Shown: positions 1 through 8,305, numbered from the stretch's first letter. The stretch: DNA of 49,025 nucleotides from an uncultured Odoribacter sp. (GCA_910578985.1 CAJTSF010000015.1:1-49025), one strand, 5' to 3'. Made by a program: numbers and translations. The notes: a model not told the origin generated them from the letters alone.

Positions 1-102
1 CTGCCCTTTTCCGCGGACGGTCGGCAGGTCTTCAAGGTGGGCGTGAACTTCTCCAAGGAGACGCGGAATATCGAGCGGTGGGTGGTGAAAGAGAATCCCT
101 GA
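1..102 (+). CDS. C-terminal fragment, probable PD-(D/E)XK nuclease-type protein
   Basis: An open frame enters from the left edge and ends with TGA at 100-102, leaving 33 residues. The tail includes GVNFSKETRNIERW, which resembles the usual ending of the AAA-ATPase/PD-(D/E)XK (DUF1703) proteins common in Bacteroidales. These often finish with a VGVNFS...R...W strand just before the stop. Only this strand supports the assignment, so it is tentative. The active-site residues would lie outside the window. Confidence 0.45.
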   Translation: MPFSADGRQVFKVGVNFSKETRNIERWVVKENP

Positions 103-111
103 ATCTCCGTT

Positions 112-894
112 TTACCAGCTTCCGCTGGCTCCGCCGCCGCCGAAACCGCCGCCGCCGAATCCTCCGAAACTGCCGCTTCCGCTGCTGAACGAACCGAAAC
201 CGCTGCCTCTGCCTCCTCCGAGTCCTCCGAAGAAGATGAAAGGGAACAGTCCGCCGCCGTGGGTGCCGTGGCTGTCGGTGGTGTATCCGTGACGCCTACG
301 TGCGAATATGGAAACGAGCAGAAGCAGGAAAAAAGGGAGCATAATCCAAAGGGGATTCGGACCGCTGTTGGCGTATTGCTCGGCGGTGAACTCCCCGCCC
401 GCCAATTGCATCAGGACATCGGTGGCGCGGTCGATGCCGCGGTAATAGTTGCCTTGCTGGAATGCCGGGATGATTTCGTTGCGGATGATGCGTGAGGCGA
501 TGGCGTCGGGAATGACGCCTTCCAGTCCGTAGCCGACGGCAATCGCCACCTGTCCCTGCTCCGTGAGGGTCTTCGGTTTCAAGAGGATGAGGATGCCGTT
601 ATCCTTGCCCTGCTGCCCGATGCCCCATTTTTCCGCCAGGCGCTGCGCATAGTCGTTGGGGGCGTAGCCGTGCAGCGAAGGGACTGTTGCCACGGCAATC
701 TGGGTGGAGGAGGTATCGTTGAAATGGCGCAGCTTCCGTTCCAGGGCATTCGCCTGCTGCGGGGTGAACATCTTTGTCAAGTCATTGACCAGCCGGGGCG
801 GGCGCATCGGTTCGGGAAACTCTGCCGCCCGGACAGTCAGGGCGAGTGCGAGCCATAGGAAAGTGAGCAGTGTTTTCATGTGATATGTGTTCAT
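112..894 (-). CDS. TPM-domain (YgcG-type) membrane protein
   Basis: A 260-residue protein of the TPM/YgcG type (COG1512). It has an N-terminal signal peptide (about residues 1-23), a TPM domain (about 30-170; NDTSSTQIAVATV, GKDNGILILL and VAVGYGLEG are typical), one membrane helix (about 185-200, ending at a RRR stop) and a 60-residue Gly/Ser/Phe-rich tail ending GGGASGSW. The TPM domain would face the periplasm and the glycine-rich tail the cytoplasm. The family function is poorly defined; TPM domains in other organisms have been linked to phosphatase activity and photosystem repair. It starts 3 nt after the stop of the upstream TPM gene and is the last gene of a lemA-TPM-TPM operon. An ATG at 879 (MKTLLTF) gives a more standard signal peptide and is an equally good start. 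Confidence 0.85.
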   Translation of the reverse strand: MNTYHMKTLLTFLWLALALTVRAAEFPEPMRPPRLVNDLTKMFTPQQANALERKLRHFNDTSSTQIAVATVPSLHGYAPNDYAQRLAEKWGIGQQGKDNGILILLKPKTLTEQGQVAIAVGYGLEGVIPDAIASRIIRNEIIPAFQQGNYYRGIDRATDVLMQLAGGEFTAEQYANSGPNPLWIMLPFFLLLLVSIFARRRHGYTTDSHGTHGGGLFPFIFFGGLGGGRGSGFGSFSSGSGSFGGFGGGGFGGGGASGSW

Positions 895-897
895 TTA

Positions 898-1341
898 TCA
901 ATTATCGCTGCCGAAAGATATGTCATCCGGCAGTTCGTTCGTATCGTCCGCCCGATAGGGGAAAAGGGTTTTCAACTGTTCCCCCACGGCGGTGACGGCA
1001 TCGCAGATGCCGCGGCACACCTCTCCGGCTTTGAATTGCTCCACCATGCGGTCCTTGATATGGTCCCAGTATCCGGCAGGCACCCGGGTGTGGATGCCGG
1101 CATCCCCGAGGATAGCGAGGCGGTGGTTCTCCAAGGCAACGTATATCAGCACCCCGTTGCGCAGGGCGGTCTTGTGCATATTCAGTTCGGCGAACACCTG
1201 CGCGGCACGGTCAAGCACCTCTTCGGGGGCACGGTTTTCCACGTGTATGCGGATTTCTCCGGAGGTATTTTTCTCGGCACGGCGGACGGCATCGACCATC
1301 GCCTCCTTTTCTTCCCGGGTGAAGTATTTGGCAGGGGACAT
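898..1341 (-). CDS. TPM-domain protein, soluble form
   Basis: A 147-residue protein starting MSPAKYFTREEKEAM. The same frame is open back to 1566, but that part lies inside lemA and is a shadow, so the ATG at 1341 is chosen. It consists almost entirely of one TPM domain (TSGEIRIHVEN, LRNGVLIYVALEN, LAILGDAGI). There is no signal peptide and no membrane helix, unlike its neighbour at 112-894, so it is probably cytoplasmic or associated with the other two products. It lies 13 nt downstream of lemA, and the order lemA / soluble TPM / membrane TPM is a common arrangement. Its biochemical role is unknown. Confidence 0.85.
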   Translation of the reverse strand: MSPAKYFTREEKEAMVDAVRRAEKNTSGEIRIHVENRAPEEVLDRAAQVFAELNMHKTALRNGVLIYVALENHRLAILGDAGIHTRVPAGYWDHIKDRMVEQFKAGEVCRGICDAVTAVGEQLKTLFPYRADDTNELPDDISFGSDN

Positions 1342-1354
1342 AAGGCAAAGGGGG

Positions 1355-1954
1355 TTAGAATTCGACTTTCGGTGCGTTCTCGGCTCCGGCTTGGGCTTCA
1401 AAATAGGGCTTCGGCGTGAATCCGAACATGCCTGCCAGCAGGTTCTTGGGGAACTGCCGGATGTAGGTGTTGTAGCTGCGGGCGGTGTCGTTGAACTTGC
1501 GGCGTTCGACGGCGATGCGGTTCTCCGTGCCTTCCAGCTGTGCCTGCAGGTCGCGGAAGTTCTCATTGGCTTTCAGGTTGGGATAGTTTTCCGAAATCGC
1601 CATCAACCGCGACAGGGCGGAGGAGAGCTCGCCCTGGACGGCGTTGATTTTCCGCATGGCGGCTTCATCCAGATTGTCTAAGTTGATTTGCATCTGGGTA
1701 GCTTTGGCACGGGCGTTCACCACGGCATCCAGCGTCGTTTTTTCATGTTCGGCATATCCTTTGACGGTGCTGACCAGGTTCGGAATCAGGTCCAGACGGC
1801 GCTGGTACTGGTTTTCGACGTTCGACCACTGGGCGGACACCCCTTCCTGCATGCGGACCATACCGTTGTATGTTCCTTTAAACCAAGCGAAAATGCCTAC
1901 GACAACGACGGCAAGGACAATGAGTACGATGTAACTTTTTTTCATGTTGTTCAT
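1355..1954 (-). CDS. lemA: LemA family protein
   Basis: A 199-residue protein with one N-terminal membrane anchor (about residues 6-24) followed by the helical LemA domain. Family hallmarks are present: YNGMVRMQEGVSAQWSNVE, YQRRLDLIPNLVSTVKGYA and YPNLKANENFRDLQ. LemA proteins are anchored in the inner membrane with a periplasmic helical bundle; their function is unsettled. This is the first gene of a minus-strand operon with two TPM proteins. A -7-like TATTTTTG lies upstream on the minus strand (plus coordinates 1969-1976), but no good -33 box was found. A second ATG at 1945 (MKKSYIV) is possible. Confidence 0.93.
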   Translation of the reverse strand: MNNMKKSYIVLIVLAVVVVGIFAWFKGTYNGMVRMQEGVSAQWSNVENQYQRRLDLIPNLVSTVKGYAEHEKTTLDAVVNARAKATQMQINLDNLDEAAMRKINAVQGELSSALSRLMAISENYPNLKANENFRDLQAQLEGTENRIAVERRKFNDTARSYNTYIRQFPKNLLAGMFGFTPKPYFEAQAGAENAPKVEF

Positions 1955-2075
1955 TTTATATATTGTGACAAAAATAACGATTCTCTCGGTATGTATACGG
2001 AATATCTCATCAAAATGTTTGCCGAACGGATTAAAATTTGTATTTTCGGCGGTAATTTTTTCACCTCATAACAAA

Positions 2076-3239
2076 ATGGGCAACATGATAAAGCATGCAA
2101 TTTACGCCGTGGCAGCCGTACTCCTACTGGCATCCTGCCACCGAACGAATGTGACGGTTACCGGAAAAATCAAGGACGCCGGCAAGCGGAAAGTATACCT
2201 GGAGCAGTTGAACGTCGATCGTACCGTGGTCCTCGACTCCACTGAAAGCGACAAGGACGGGCGATTCCGGTTCAAGGCCGAGGTGCAGGAACCCACCTTC
2301 TTTAACGTCACCATGGACGGGAAGGAGTCCGTCACGGTGATTGCCCAAGCCGGCGATGCCATTGAAATCAGCGGCGCGTTCGAAGGGCTGGGCAAGAATT
2401 ATTGGGTGGACGGCTCCGAGCATTCCCTGTGGGTGAAACTGCTGAATTTCCAGTTGAACAACACCTTGGCGGAGATGGATTCGCTCAAAAGGAGTTTCAA
2501 CGCCCTGCCCGCGGGTGTCGCCCACGAGGCGCAGCGGCGGCAACTGTCGGCAAGTTGGGAGGCGGCTGTCCGAAAGCAAATCGATTTCTCCAAAGAGTTC
2601 ATCCTGAAACATGCCGTTTCCCCGGCATCCTATTATGCCCTGTATCAGAAATTCGACCGGAACAATTACATCCTGACCCCGGAGGAGAATCTCCACTCTT
2701 ACAAGGTGGTGGCGTCCTCTCTCAAAGCCATGTATCCGGAATCGCAATACACCCGCGCCATCCTGAAACACCTGGAACAAATCTCCAAGGAGATGCAGAA
2801 CGAGCGCATCCGTCAGCTCATCGCCAATACGGAGAGCACGCTGCCGGAGGTAAAGTTGCCCGACAGCAAAGGAGATACGGTGGCATTGAGTTCCTTGAAG
2901 GGGAAATATGTCATTTTGGACTTTGCCCTGCTGGCGGCGAAAGAGAACGGGACCTATATCCCCGAATTGAAGAAAATCAGAAAGCGTTTCGGCAAGCGTC
3001 TCCAGATCTACCAGGTTTGCCTGGACGACAACCGAATGGTGTGGGAGCGTCTGGTGAAGCAGTACGGCATCGACTGGATATGCGTGCGCGACCCGGAAGG
3101 GATGAAAAGCCGCACCGCGCAGCAGTGGAACGTGCAGAGCATTCCCGCCAATTATATTATCAGCCCCGACTTCGAGATTGTCGGCAAGAACCTGGGCGGC
3201 GACCGTCTGATGGACCGTTTGACGGATTTGATGAAATAA
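2076..3239 (+). CDS. DUF4369 / thioredoxin-fold lipoprotein lacking CxxC
   Basis: A 387-residue lipoprotein with signal peptide and lipobox LLASC (Cys about residue 19). The frame is open back to 1944, but the ATG at 2076 (MGNMIKHAIYA) or 2085 sits correctly before the signal. After the lipobox comes a DUF4369 beta domain (about 20-120; VTGKIKDAGKRKVYLEQL), a helical stretch (about 125-255), and a thioredoxin/AhpC-like domain (about 265-387; KLPDSKGDTVALSSLKGKYV). The usual W-C-x-x-C after the first thioredoxin strand is replaced by ALLAAKENG, while the cis-Pro loop (SIPANY) remains. It is therefore probably not a disulfide oxidoreductase, although related DUF4369 proteins with CxxC are. Its stop is 8 nt before lpxH. 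Confidence 0.85.
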   Translation: MGNMIKHAIYAVAAVLLLASCHRTNVTVTGKIKDAGKRKVYLEQLNVDRTVVLDSTESDKDGRFRFKAEVQEPTFFNVTMDGKESVTVIAQAGDAIEISGAFEGLGKNYWVDGSEHSLWVKLLNFQLNNTLAEMDSLKRSFNALPAGVAHEAQRRQLSASWEAAVRKQIDFSKEFILKHAVSPASYYALYQKFDRNNYILTPEENLHSYKVVASSLKAMYPESQYTRAILKHLEQISKEMQNERIRQLIANTESTLPEVKLPDSKGDTVALSSLKGKYVILDFALLAAKENGTYIPELKKIRKRFGKRLQIYQVCLDDNRMVWERLVKQYGIDWICVRDPEGMKSRTAQQWNVQSIPANYIISPDFEIVGKNLGGDRLMDRLTDLMK

Positions 3240-3247
3240 ACTGCGGC

Positions 3248-4069
3248 GTGAGAAACAGGAACCGGGAAATACCGCAGCAGGAGACGGAACTCACGCTGCC
3301 GGAGGGAAAGAAGGTTTATTTCCTTTCGGACGCGCATCTGGGGGCGCCTGTGCTCTCCGACAACCGCGAAAGGGAGCGCCGGCTGGTGCGATGGATGGAC
3401 GCCATCCGTCCCGATTGCGGCATACTGTTCCTGCTGGGCGACATTTTCGACTTCTGGTTCGAGTACAAGCGGGTGGTGCCTAAAGGGTATGTCCGCTTTC
3501 TCTCCAAGTTGTGCGAGTTCGCGGATGCCGGTATTCCCGTACACTTCTTTACCGGCAACCACGACATCTGGGTGTTCGACTACCTGCCGGAGGAGTGCGG
3601 GGTGGTTCTCCACACGCACAACGAGGCGTTCCGCATCGGCGGGAAGCGCTTTCTCATCGGGCACGGCGACGCCTTGAATCCGCGGGACAGGGGATACATG
3701 TTCCTTTACCGCATGTTCCACAACCGTTTCCTGCAAGCCTGTTTCCGGCGCTTGCATCCCGACTTTGGCATTTGGCTGGCGCAGAAATGGTCTTCCCATT
3801 CCCGCCTGGAAAACGGACGCATCGAAGCCGACGCTTTCCGCGGGGAGGAGCAGGAGGAGATTGTGCGTTTCTGTCGCGGGGTCCTGGCACGGCAGCCTTT
3901 CGATTATTTTGTCTTCGGACATCGCCACTGGCCCTCCGACCTGGCATTGGCCCCCGGCAGCCGCTATATCAATACCGGCGACTGGGTGACCCATTGCACC
4001 TACGCCGATTTCGACGGCGTAACCATGCACCTGTTTACCGAAAAACGTAACCATGAAAATCCATGTTGA
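3248..4069 (+). CDS. lpxH: UDP-2,3-diacylglucosamine diphosphatase (LpxH)
   Basis: A 273-residue metallophosphoesterase that cleaves UDP-2,3-diacylglucosamine to lipid X in lipid A synthesis, at the inner face of the inner membrane. All five metallophosphatase blocks are present: SDAHLG (D-x-H), LLGDIFDFWF (GDxxD), TGNHDIW, IGHGD and FGHRHW. No ATG occurs in frame before the first motif. The GTG at 3248 is the best start, 8 nt after the stop of the preceding gene, and gives an N-terminus about 15 residues longer than in many homologues. The frame stays open far upstream across 2402-3247, but that part is the shadow of the DUF4369 gene. The 3' end abuts trpS. Confidence 0.9.
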   Translation: MRNRNREIPQQETELTLPEGKKVYFLSDAHLGAPVLSDNRERERRLVRWMDAIRPDCGILFLLGDIFDFWFEYKRVVPKGYVRFLSKLCEFADAGIPVHFFTGNHDIWVFDYLPEECGVVLHTHNEAFRIGGKRFLIGHGDALNPRDRGYMFLYRMFHNRFLQACFRRLHPDFGIWLAQKWSSHSRLENGRIEADAFRGEEQEEIVRFCRGVLARQPFDYFVFGHRHWPSDLALAPGSRYINTGDWVTHCTYADFDGVTMHLFTEKRNHENPC

Positions 4070-4070
4070 T

Positions 4071-5162
4071 ATGAAAAAGATTATTCTCTCCGGCGACCGT
4101 CCGACAGGGCGCCTGCATGTGGGGCACTATGTGGGGTCCCTGAAAAGAAGGGTGGAATTGCAGAATTCCGGCACTTTCGACAAGATATACATCATGATAG
4201 CCGACGCGCAGGCGCTCACGGACAATGCCTCCAATCCGGAGAAAATCCGTCAGAACATCATCGAGGTGGCGCTGGACTACCTCTCCATCGGTCTGGACCC
4301 GGAGAAATGCACGATATTCATCCAGTCGCAAATCCCGGAACTGTGTGAATTGTCGTTCTATTACATGAACCTGGTGACTGTCTCCCGCCTGCAACGCAAC
4401 CCGACGGTGAAGACCGAAATCCAGATGCGGAACTTCGAGACCAGCATACCTGTGGGATTCTTCACCTATCCCATCAGTCAGGCGTCGGACATCACCGCCT
4501 TCAAGGCGACGACCGTGCCGGCGGGCGAGGACCAGGAGCCGATGCTCGAGCAGACGCGCGAAATCGTGCGCCGTTTCAACGCCACCTACGGGGAGGTGCT
4601 GGTGGAACCTGAAATCCTGCTGCCTGACAACTCCGCCTGCCTGCGCTTGCCGGGAACCGACGGCAAAGCGAAGATGAGCAAGTCCCTCGGCAACTGCATC
4701 TATCTCTCCGACGATGCGGAGGAGGTGCGGAAACGCATCATGACGATGTTCACCGACCCCGGACACTTGCGGGTGGAAGACCCCGGGAAGATTGAGGGGA
4801 ACACCGTCTTCACTTACCTGGACGCCTTTTGCCGTCCGGAACATTTTGCCGCCTACCTGCCCGATTATCCCAATCTGGACGAGTTGAAAGCCCATTATCG
4901 CCGCGGGGGATTGGGGGATGTGAAGGTGAAGAAGTTCCTGAATAGCGTACTCCAGGAAGAACTGGAACCGATACGTGCCCGCCGCAAGGAGTTCGAGCAG
5001 GACATTCCGGAAATCTACCGTATACTGAAACGCGGCTGCGAGGCGGCGCGCGAGGTGGCTGCCTCCACGCTCAGCGATGTGCGCAAAGCCATGCGCATCG
5101 ATTATTTCGACGACGCGGAACTGATAGCGGGGCAGGCGGAGAGTTTCAAGAAAAAAGGGTAA
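4071..5162 (+). CDS. trpS: Tryptophan--tRNA ligase (TrpRS)
   Basis: A class I aminoacyl-tRNA synthetase that charges tRNA-Trp; 363 residues from this start. The N-terminus KKIILSGDRPTGRLHVGHYVG holds the HIGH-type signature (HVGHYVG). TVPAGEDQEPMLEQTR is the tryptophan/ATP pocket region, and KAKMSKSLGN is the KMSKS loop. An ATG at 4053 would add six residues and overlap lpxH by 17 nt. I prefer 4071 because it follows the lpxH stop (4067-4069) directly and matches the conserved MKKI.L.GDRPTG beginning. Gene spacing (1 nt before, 2 nt after) indicates cotranscription with lpxH and yifB. Confidence 0.96.
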   Translation: MKKIILSGDRPTGRLHVGHYVGSLKRRVELQNSGTFDKIYIMIADAQALTDNASNPEKIRQNIIEVALDYLSIGLDPEKCTIFIQSQIPELCELSFYYMNLVTVSRLQRNPTVKTEIQMRNFETSIPVGFFTYPISQASDITAFKATTVPAGEDQEPMLEQTREIVRRFNATYGEVLVEPEILLPDNSACLRLPGTDGKAKMSKSLGNCIYLSDDAEEVRKRIMTMFTDPGHLRVEDPGKIEGNTVFTYLDAFCRPEHFAAYLPDYPNLDELKAHYRRGGLGDVKVKKFLNSVLQEELEPIRARRKEFEQDIPEIYRILKRGCEAAREVAASTLSDVRKAMRIDYFDDAELIAGQAESFKKKG

Positions 5163-5164
5163 CC

Positions 5165-6700
5165 ATGCTCGTTAAAGTTTACAGCGGGGCGGTCAATGGC
5201 ATCGAGGCGACCACCATCACGATAGAGGTCAATATCCTTGCAGGTGCCAAATTCATCATCGTGGGGCTTCCCGACAATGCCGTCAAAGAGAGCCAGCAGC
5301 GCGTGGATTCCGCCCTGCGGGTGGTCGGCAGCCGCATACCCGGGAAACGCATCATTATCAACATGGCGCCTGCCGACGTCAAAAAGGAAGGCTCTTCCTA
5401 CGACCTTCCGCTGGCGCTCGGTATCCTTGCCGCCAATGAGCAACTCGCTCCGGAGGGGTGGGACAAGTGCGTCATCCTCGGGGAGCTCTCGCTGGACGGT
5501 AGTTTGGTGCCTGTCAAGGGCGTGTTGCCCATTGCCATCCATGCCCGCGGCGAAGGCTTCACCCGCATGCTCCTTCCTGCGGGCAACGCCAACGAGGCAG
5601 CGGTGGTCGAAGGACTGGAAGTGCACGGCTTTTCCCACCTCGGCGAAGTCATCGACTACCTCCGTGCGCCTGCCTCCCATGCCCCCTGCCGCTTCGAGCC
5701 TTCCCGGGAGATGCCCGAGGAGACCGCCATGTACGACTTCAAGGACGTCAAAGGGCAGGAGAACGTGAAACGCGCCCTGGAAGTGGCGGCCGCGGGGATG
5801 CACAACATCATCATGGTGGGTGCGCCCGGTTCGGGAAAGACCATGCTGGCGCGCCGCCTTCCCGGCATCCTGCCTCCCATGACGCGGGAAGAATCCCTGG
5901 AAACCACGAAGATACACTCCGTGGCGGGCAAACTGCCCCGCGACGGCTCGCTCATCACCGCCCGCCCCTTCCGGGCGCCGCACCATACGATTTCGGGCAT
6001 CGCCCTCATCGGCGGCGGCGTCTTCCCCCGCCCCGGCGAGATTTCCCTTGCCACGAACGGCGTCCTGTTCTTGGACGAACTGACCGAATACCAGCGGGCG
6101 GTGCTCGAAGTGATGCGCCAGCCGCTGGAAGACCGCAAAATCACCATCAGCCGGGCGCGACACTCCGTGGATTATCCCGCGAATTTTATGCTGGTCGCCT
6201 CCATGAACCCCTGTCCCTGCGGTTACTACAATCATCCCACGAAGGAATGCAGCTGCACAGGAACGGCGATTCACCGCTACATGTCGAAAATTTCCGGTCC
6301 CCTCCTCGACCGCATCGACATCCACCTCGAAGTGGTGCCCGTGGAACTGGACAAAATCACCGGCAGGCAGGAAGCCGATCCGAGCCGGGTCATCCGCGAG
6401 CGGGTCATGGCTGCCCGTGCCATCCAGACCGAGCGCTTCAAGGACTACCCCGGCATCCACTGCAATGCACAGATGACACCAGCCCTCCTCAAGAAATTCT
6501 GTCCCCTCGACGACCGTTGCCTTGCCCTGCTCAAGATGGCGATGCAGAAGTTCGGGCTTTCCGCCCGCGCCTACGACCGCATCATCAAGCTCTCCCGCAC
6601 CATCGCCGACCTGGCAGCCTCTCCCGCCATCACCCCGCAACACATTGCCGAAGCCATCCAATACCGTTCCCTCGACCGCGAGAATTGGGGCGCACGGTAG
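5165..6700 (+). CDS. YifB/ComM-type Mg-chelatase-like AAA+ ATPase
   Basis: A 511-residue AAA+ protein of the YifB/ComM family. It has an N-terminal Lon-like/ChlI domain (about 1-170; GLPDNAVKESQQRV, MAPADVKKEGSSYDLP), then the ATPase core with Walker A GAPGSGKTM (about residue 220), Walker B GVLFLDE, the family cysteine cluster MNPCPCGYY...CSC, and a C-terminal helical lid. ComM of Vibrio cholerae is a hexameric helicase that promotes branch migration during natural transformation; many Bacteroidota carry homologues without known competence. It is the last gene of the 2076-6700 run. No terminator hairpin is obvious before the tRNA promoter that begins about 30 nt downstream. Confidence 0.93.
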   Translation: MLVKVYSGAVNGIEATTITIEVNILAGAKFIIVGLPDNAVKESQQRVDSALRVVGSRIPGKRIIINMAPADVKKEGSSYDLPLALGILAANEQLAPEGWDKCVILGELSLDGSLVPVKGVLPIAIHARGEGFTRMLLPAGNANEAAVVEGLEVHGFSHLGEVIDYLRAPASHAPCRFEPSREMPEETAMYDFKDVKGQENVKRALEVAAAGMHNIIMVGAPGSGKTMLARRLPGILPPMTREESLETTKIHSVAGKLPRDGSLITARPFRAPHHTISGIALIGGGVFPRPGEISLATNGVLFLDELTEYQRAVLEVMRQPLEDRKITISRARHSVDYPANFMLVASMNPCPCGYYNHPTKECSCTGTAIHRYMSKISGPLLDRIDIHLEVVPVELDKITGRQEADPSRVIRERVMAARAIQTERFKDYPGIHCNAQMTPALLKKFCPLDDRCLALLKMAMQKFGLSARAYDRIIKLSRTIADLAASPAITPQHIAEAIQYRSLDRENWGAR

Positions 6701-6727
6701 ATATTGCAAAACTTTTTTGAAGAACTG

Positions 6728-6758
6728 TTTGGTAGTTCAAAAATATCCCCTACCTTTG
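6728..6758 (+). promoter_or_regulatory. Consensus promoter of tRNA-Asp
   Basis: TTTG at 6728-6731 is separated by exactly 19 nt from TACCTTTG at 6751-6758. This matches the Bacteroidota housekeeping sigma consensus TTTG-N19..21-TAnnTTTG. Transcription would begin near 6765, some 37 nt upstream of the mature tRNA. Confidence 0.85.
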
Positions 6759-6801
6759 CAACCGGAATCGAAAACGACGGTTCCAATGTTCTGAAAAAAT
6801 T

Positions 6802-6875
6802 GGTGCGGTAGTTCAGCTGGTTAGAATACAGGCCTGTCACGCCTGGGGTCGCGGGTTCGAGTCCCGTCCGCACCG
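6802..6875 (+). tRNA. tRNA-Asp (anticodon GTC)
   Basis: A 74-nt cloverleaf. The acceptor stem GGTGCGG (6802-6808) pairs with CCGCACC (6868-6874), followed by discriminator G at 6875, as expected for tRNA-Asp. The anticodon stem CAGGC/GCCTG (6829-6833/6841-6845) encloses a 7-nt loop with GTC at 6836-6838. The T arm contains GGTTCGAGTCC. CCA is not encoded. It is flanked by its own promoter and terminator. Confidence 0.98.
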
Positions 6876-6891
6876 CTTGATGAAGACAAAG

Positions 6892-6930
6892 AAAAGTCCT
6901 GAAGTATCAAACTTCGGGACTTTTTCTTTT
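6892..6930 (+). terminator. Intrinsic terminator after tRNA-Asp
   Basis: AAAAGTCCTGAAGT (6892-6905) pairs with ACTTCGGGACTTTT (6911-6924) around a 5-nt loop, with a single wobble pair, and runs into a T-rich tract (TTTTTCTTTT, 6921-6930). Confidence 0.92.
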
Positions 6931-6994
6931 TCCTATGCGGAAGTAAAACATTCAGAAAGCCGAATCCCTTTGTTTAAAACGAACTGATTACAAC

Positions 6995-7019
6995 AAAAGC
7001 GTCCTTTTGGGACGCTTTT
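6995..7019 (-). terminator. Intrinsic terminator of the YitT gene
   Basis: AAAAGCGTCC (6995-7004) and GGACGCTTTT (7010-7019) form a perfect 10-bp inverted repeat around a 5-nt loop. It lies 28 nt past the stop of the minus-strand gene at 7048. The A/T ends let it work in either direction. Confidence 0.85.
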
Positions 7020-7047
7020 GCCATATACTTCTTTTCATCTTTTCGCT

Positions 7048-7980
7048 TTAGGCTTCCTTGATGGATTTAAAGCCGCGGCCGAGGATTTCTTTCGAGTCGA
7101 TGATATTGATGAAGGCATCGGGATCGATGTCGGCGATGCGGTGGCGCAGGGTAATCATCTCCTGACGGGTGAGGATGGTGTAGATGACGTTACGCTGTTC
7201 GCCCTTGTACATACCCACGGCGGGGAACAGGGTGGCACCGCGGTTGATTTCGTTCAGGATGACGTTCTTGATGGGTTCCACCTGTTCGGTGACAATCATG
7301 AGCGTCTTGTGCATGGAGGCACCCTCGACGATGAGGTCGATGACCTTGCCCTCGATGAAGACGATAATCCACGAATACATCGGCAGGCGCCAGTCGCCGA
7401 ATGCCACCACGGTGCTGAGGGTGATGGTGCAGTCCACGATGATGACCAGCGTACCGAGGGAAATGTGGGTGTATTTATTCAGAATCATCGAGATGATATC
7501 CGAGCCTCCGGAAGTGGCGCGTGCCTTGAATATCATACCGATACCGATACCGTACACGATACCGCCGAAGATGGCGGAAAGGAGCTGCTCTTTCAGCAAC
7601 GTACGCGGCTCCACGCCTTGTTCGATGAGGGCGGAGACATTGATTTCCGGCTCCAGGAGGGCATTATAGCCGTAGGTATTGTGGATGAGCCACATGAAAA
7701 TCGGAATGGCGAAAGTACAGATGACGGTCTTCACGCCGAACATCCCGCCGAGAAAATAGATGCCGAGCAGCAACAACGGCACGTCCATGCAGAGGGCGGT
7801 CACTTCCGTTTCCCATCCCCACAGGTGGTGGAACACCATAGACAAGCCGTAGGTGCCTCCCGGTGCGAAGCCGTACGGTTCGGCGAACATCACGGCTCCC
7901 AGCGCAAACACGAAACATCCTCCCAACAGCCAGCCGTAGGGGATGAGAAAATTAATGATTTTTTTAGCAGCGATTCCCAT
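7048..7980 (-). CDS. YitT family membrane protein (DUF161 + DUF2179)
   Basis: A 310-residue inner-membrane protein. Five to six helices fill residues about 10-215 (GWLLGGCFVFALG, GGTYGLSMV, LSAIFGGIVYGIGIGMIF, TSGGSDIISMIL, STVVAFG). A soluble C-terminal DUF2179 domain follows (about 220-310; LMIVTEQVEPIKNVIL, ILTRQEMITLRHRI, AFINIIDSKEILG). YitT proteins are widespread, but their transported substrate is not established. The frame is open to 8025; I chose the ATG at 7980 because a -7-like TAATTTTG on the minus strand (plus 8023-8030) would put the transcription start near 8016, inside any longer version. It stands alone and faces away from the hmu operon. Confidence 0.9.
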   Translation of the reverse strand: MGIAAKKIINFLIPYGWLLGGCFVFALGAVMFAEPYGFAPGGTYGLSMVFHHLWGWETEVTALCMDVPLLLLGIYFLGGMFGVKTVICTFAIPIFMWLIHNTYGYNALLEPEINVSALIEQGVEPRTLLKEQLLSAIFGGIVYGIGIGMIFKARATSGGSDIISMILNKYTHISLGTLVIIVDCTITLSTVVAFGDWRLPMYSWIIVFIEGKVIDLIVEGASMHKTLMIVTEQVEPIKNVILNEINRGATLFPAVGMYKGEQRNVIYTILTRQEMITLRHRIADIDPDAFINIIDSKEILGRGFKSIKEA

Positions 7981-8138
7981 ATTCAATCGTTTTTTTAGTT
8001 GATGTATTTGATTTGACGGGCACAAAATTACAAATTGTTTTCGGCATGGGGGGAACGTTTCCGGTGCATATTCATATCAAAAGCATTCATATTTATACAG
8101 GAGGCGCTCGTGGCGTCTTCAGGGGGACATCAGGAATG

Positions 8139-8305
8139 AATTACGGATAATCTACGGTTTAATTACGGTGATTCTACGGTTAAAAGCTTATTAAAAGCTA
8201 TTATATCCTTATTAAAAGCTTATACATAGAATAAGCTTTTAACCGGCTTTTAATTGATTTGAAAAAATGTATTGACCATGGAATAACCGTAGTTGTACCG
8301 TAATT
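8139..8305. repeat. Phased YTACGG repeat array with inverted arm
   Basis: Two tandem 22-bp units (8139-8160 and 8161-8182) carry YTACGG hexamers starting at 8141, 8152, 8163 and 8174, exactly 11 bp apart. A third, inverted copy lies at 8284-8305 (19 of 22 positions match unit 2), with CCGTAG/CCGTAA at 8287 and 8298, again 11 bp apart. Between them is a perfect 16-bp inverted repeat (8177-8192 / 8230-8245, CGGTTAAAAGCTTATT) and several AAAAGCT copies. The whole block can fold into one long hairpin. It sits between yitT and hmuY. It could be a set of regulator sites on one helix face, or a dispersed BIME-like intergenic repeat; the sequence alone cannot decide. Confidence 0.85.

Noticed and set aside
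2402..3247. Upstream part of the long frame leading into lpxH, as a DUF4369-region alternative or LpxH extension
   Set aside because: It reads out of frame through a clear lipoprotein gene and has no family similarity; lpxH begins near 3248.
5102..6709. 535-codon minus-strand frame opposite yifB
   Set aside because: Gly/His/Arg-rich shadow of the AAA+ gene; no domain and no promoter.
7021..7047. Possible short gene between the YitT terminator and its stop
   Set aside because: Only a few codons and no start; simply the 3' untranslated end.
8177..8245. CRISPR-like array before hmuY
   Set aside because: Units are 11/22 bp, directly adjacent without spacers and partly inverted, and no cas genes are present.
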